DNA of 8,730 nt from an uncultured Campylobacter sp. (lineage in GTDB: Bacteria > Campylobacterota > Campylobacteria > Campylobacterales > Campylobacteraceae), in the NCBI GenBank assembly GCA_938046705.1, contig CALIWP010000287.1:1-8730 (forward strand), written 5' to 3'. The notes under the pieces are model-generated. The model was not told where the DNA came from and did no database searches. It saw nothing but the letters and a program-made list of their open reading frames with translations. Positions 8,552 to 8,730 of this stretch are shown here, in pieces. Made by a program: the position numbers and the translations under genes. Numbering within the stretch: the stretch's first letter is position 1; every line of letters starts with the position of its first letter.

Positions 8552-8557
8552 ATTATA
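8552..8557 (-). promoter_or_regulatory. Consensus -10 box close upstream of pbpC
   Basis: TATAAT on the minus strand ends six bases before the pbpC ATG. If used with the normal 6-7 base spacing, transcription would begin at or next to the A of the start codon (8545-8546), giving a leaderless mRNA. This agrees with the absence of any ribosome-binding site there. No convincing -35 is seen. A weaker alternative is TATCAT about 50 bases upstream of the start codon, which would give a conventional leader but still no ribosome site. Confidence 0.45.
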
Positions 8558-8606
8558 TCGAATTTGCGCGTAAAATCTCGAAAGATTAAATTTATGATAA
8601 TTGATA

Positions 8607-8612
8607 TATAAT
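8607..8612 (+). promoter_or_regulatory. -10 box for fumC
   Basis: TATAAT, preceded by TTGATA and an AT-rich stretch, lies 34 bases before the fumC ATG. The predicted start near 8619 gives a leader of about 28 bases that includes the ribosome site. There is no recognisable -35 box, as is common in Campylobacter. Confidence 0.6.
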
Positions 8613-8632
8613 TTCAAATACTAATTTAAGTA

Positions 8633-8638
8633 AAGGAG
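8633..8638 (+). promoter_or_regulatory. Ribosome-binding site of fumC
   Basis: AAGGAG is followed by eight bases and then the ATG at 8647. It fixes the fumC start and contrasts with the missing site in front of the divergent pbpC. Confidence 0.85.
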
Positions 8639-8646
8639 ATGAAAAC

Positions 8647-8730
8647 ATGGAATATAGAATAGAAAAAGACACGATGGGCGAGGTGAAGGTTCCGAATGAG
8701 AAATATTGGGGAGCGCAAACGCAGCGCAGC
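8647..8730 (+). CDS. fumC: Fumarate hydratase class II, first 28 residues (partial)
   Basis: Cytoplasmic enzyme of the citric acid cycle that reversibly hydrates fumarate to L-malate without an iron-sulfur cluster. Only 28 codons are in the window and the frame runs off the right edge. Seen: [20 protein letters not shown] followed by WGAQTQRS. The class II N-terminal pattern (EKDx[12 protein letters not shown]) is that of FumC. The related aspartate ammonia-lyase has a YYGVHTLR-type segment at this place, so AspA is unlikely. The start is supported by AAGGAG eight bases upstream and by the -10 box at 8607. It is transcribed divergently from pbpC. The active-site region is outside the window, so function rests on this N-terminal match. 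Confidence 0.88.
   Translation, partial: MEYRIEKDTMGEVKVPNEKYWGAQTQRS

Larger units (their letters stand above)
8546..8646. promoter_or_regulatory. Divergent intergenic region between pbpC and fumC
   Basis: This 101-base AT-rich gap must carry promoters for both directions. It holds one consensus TATAAT on each strand, about 50 bases apart and pointing outward. It also holds a small inverted repeat AATCT-CGAA-AGATT near 8574-8587 and the direct repeat TGATA at 8595-8599 and 8602-8606. The stem is too short and lacks a T-run, so it is not a terminator. No regulator can be assigned from these elements. Confidence 0.6.

Noticed and set aside
8546..8617. Upstream TTG start extending PbpC by 24 residues
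   Set aside because: It would begin inside the fumC promoter, has no ribosome site, and adds sequence unlike the family N-terminus.

Overview
The window looks like chromosomal DNA from a Campylobacter of the higher-GC oral/gut group (rectus, showae, curvus or gracilis type). The evidence is the FumC and ValRS protein sequences, the apparently mid-40s GC content, the AT-rich promoters with a good -10 but no clear -35, and a very high density of the hexamer AAATTT. The species assignment is inference. I see no IS element, prophage, CRISPR array, tRNA or rRNA.

Layout, left to right: (i) 1-1081, minus strand: the first 360 codons of valS (valyl-tRNA synthetase), cut by the window edge. (ii) 1082-1211: a 130-base gap holding a valS promoter candidate and a clear Rho-independent terminator for the gene to its right. 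(iii) 1212-6377, minus: an intact 1721-residue bacterial alpha-2-macroglobulin with a thioester motif. (iv) 6377-8545, minus: pbpC, a bifunctional class A penicillin-binding protein (PBP1C). (v) 8546-8646: a 101-base divergent promoter region. (vi) 8647-8730, plus: the first 28 codons of fumC (class II fumarase), cut by the right edge.

The central unit is the two-gene operon pbpC -> alpha-2-macroglobulin, transcribed leftward and closed by the terminator. The genes overlap by one base (TAATG). In this known pairing the macroglobulin is thought to trap foreign proteases in the periplasm while PBP1C makes or repairs peptidoglycan. valS and fumC are housekeeping flanks with their own promoters. 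The four genes cover almost the whole window, with no unexplained gene-sized gap.

I found no wholly new system. The points most worth checking are: the strong enrichment of AAATTT in all codon frames; the last two arginine codons of pbpC doubling as the Shine-Dalgarno sequence of the macroglobulin; a -10 box placed so that pbpC mRNA would be leaderless; and a thioester macroglobulin that lacks the lipobox of its E. coli counterpart.
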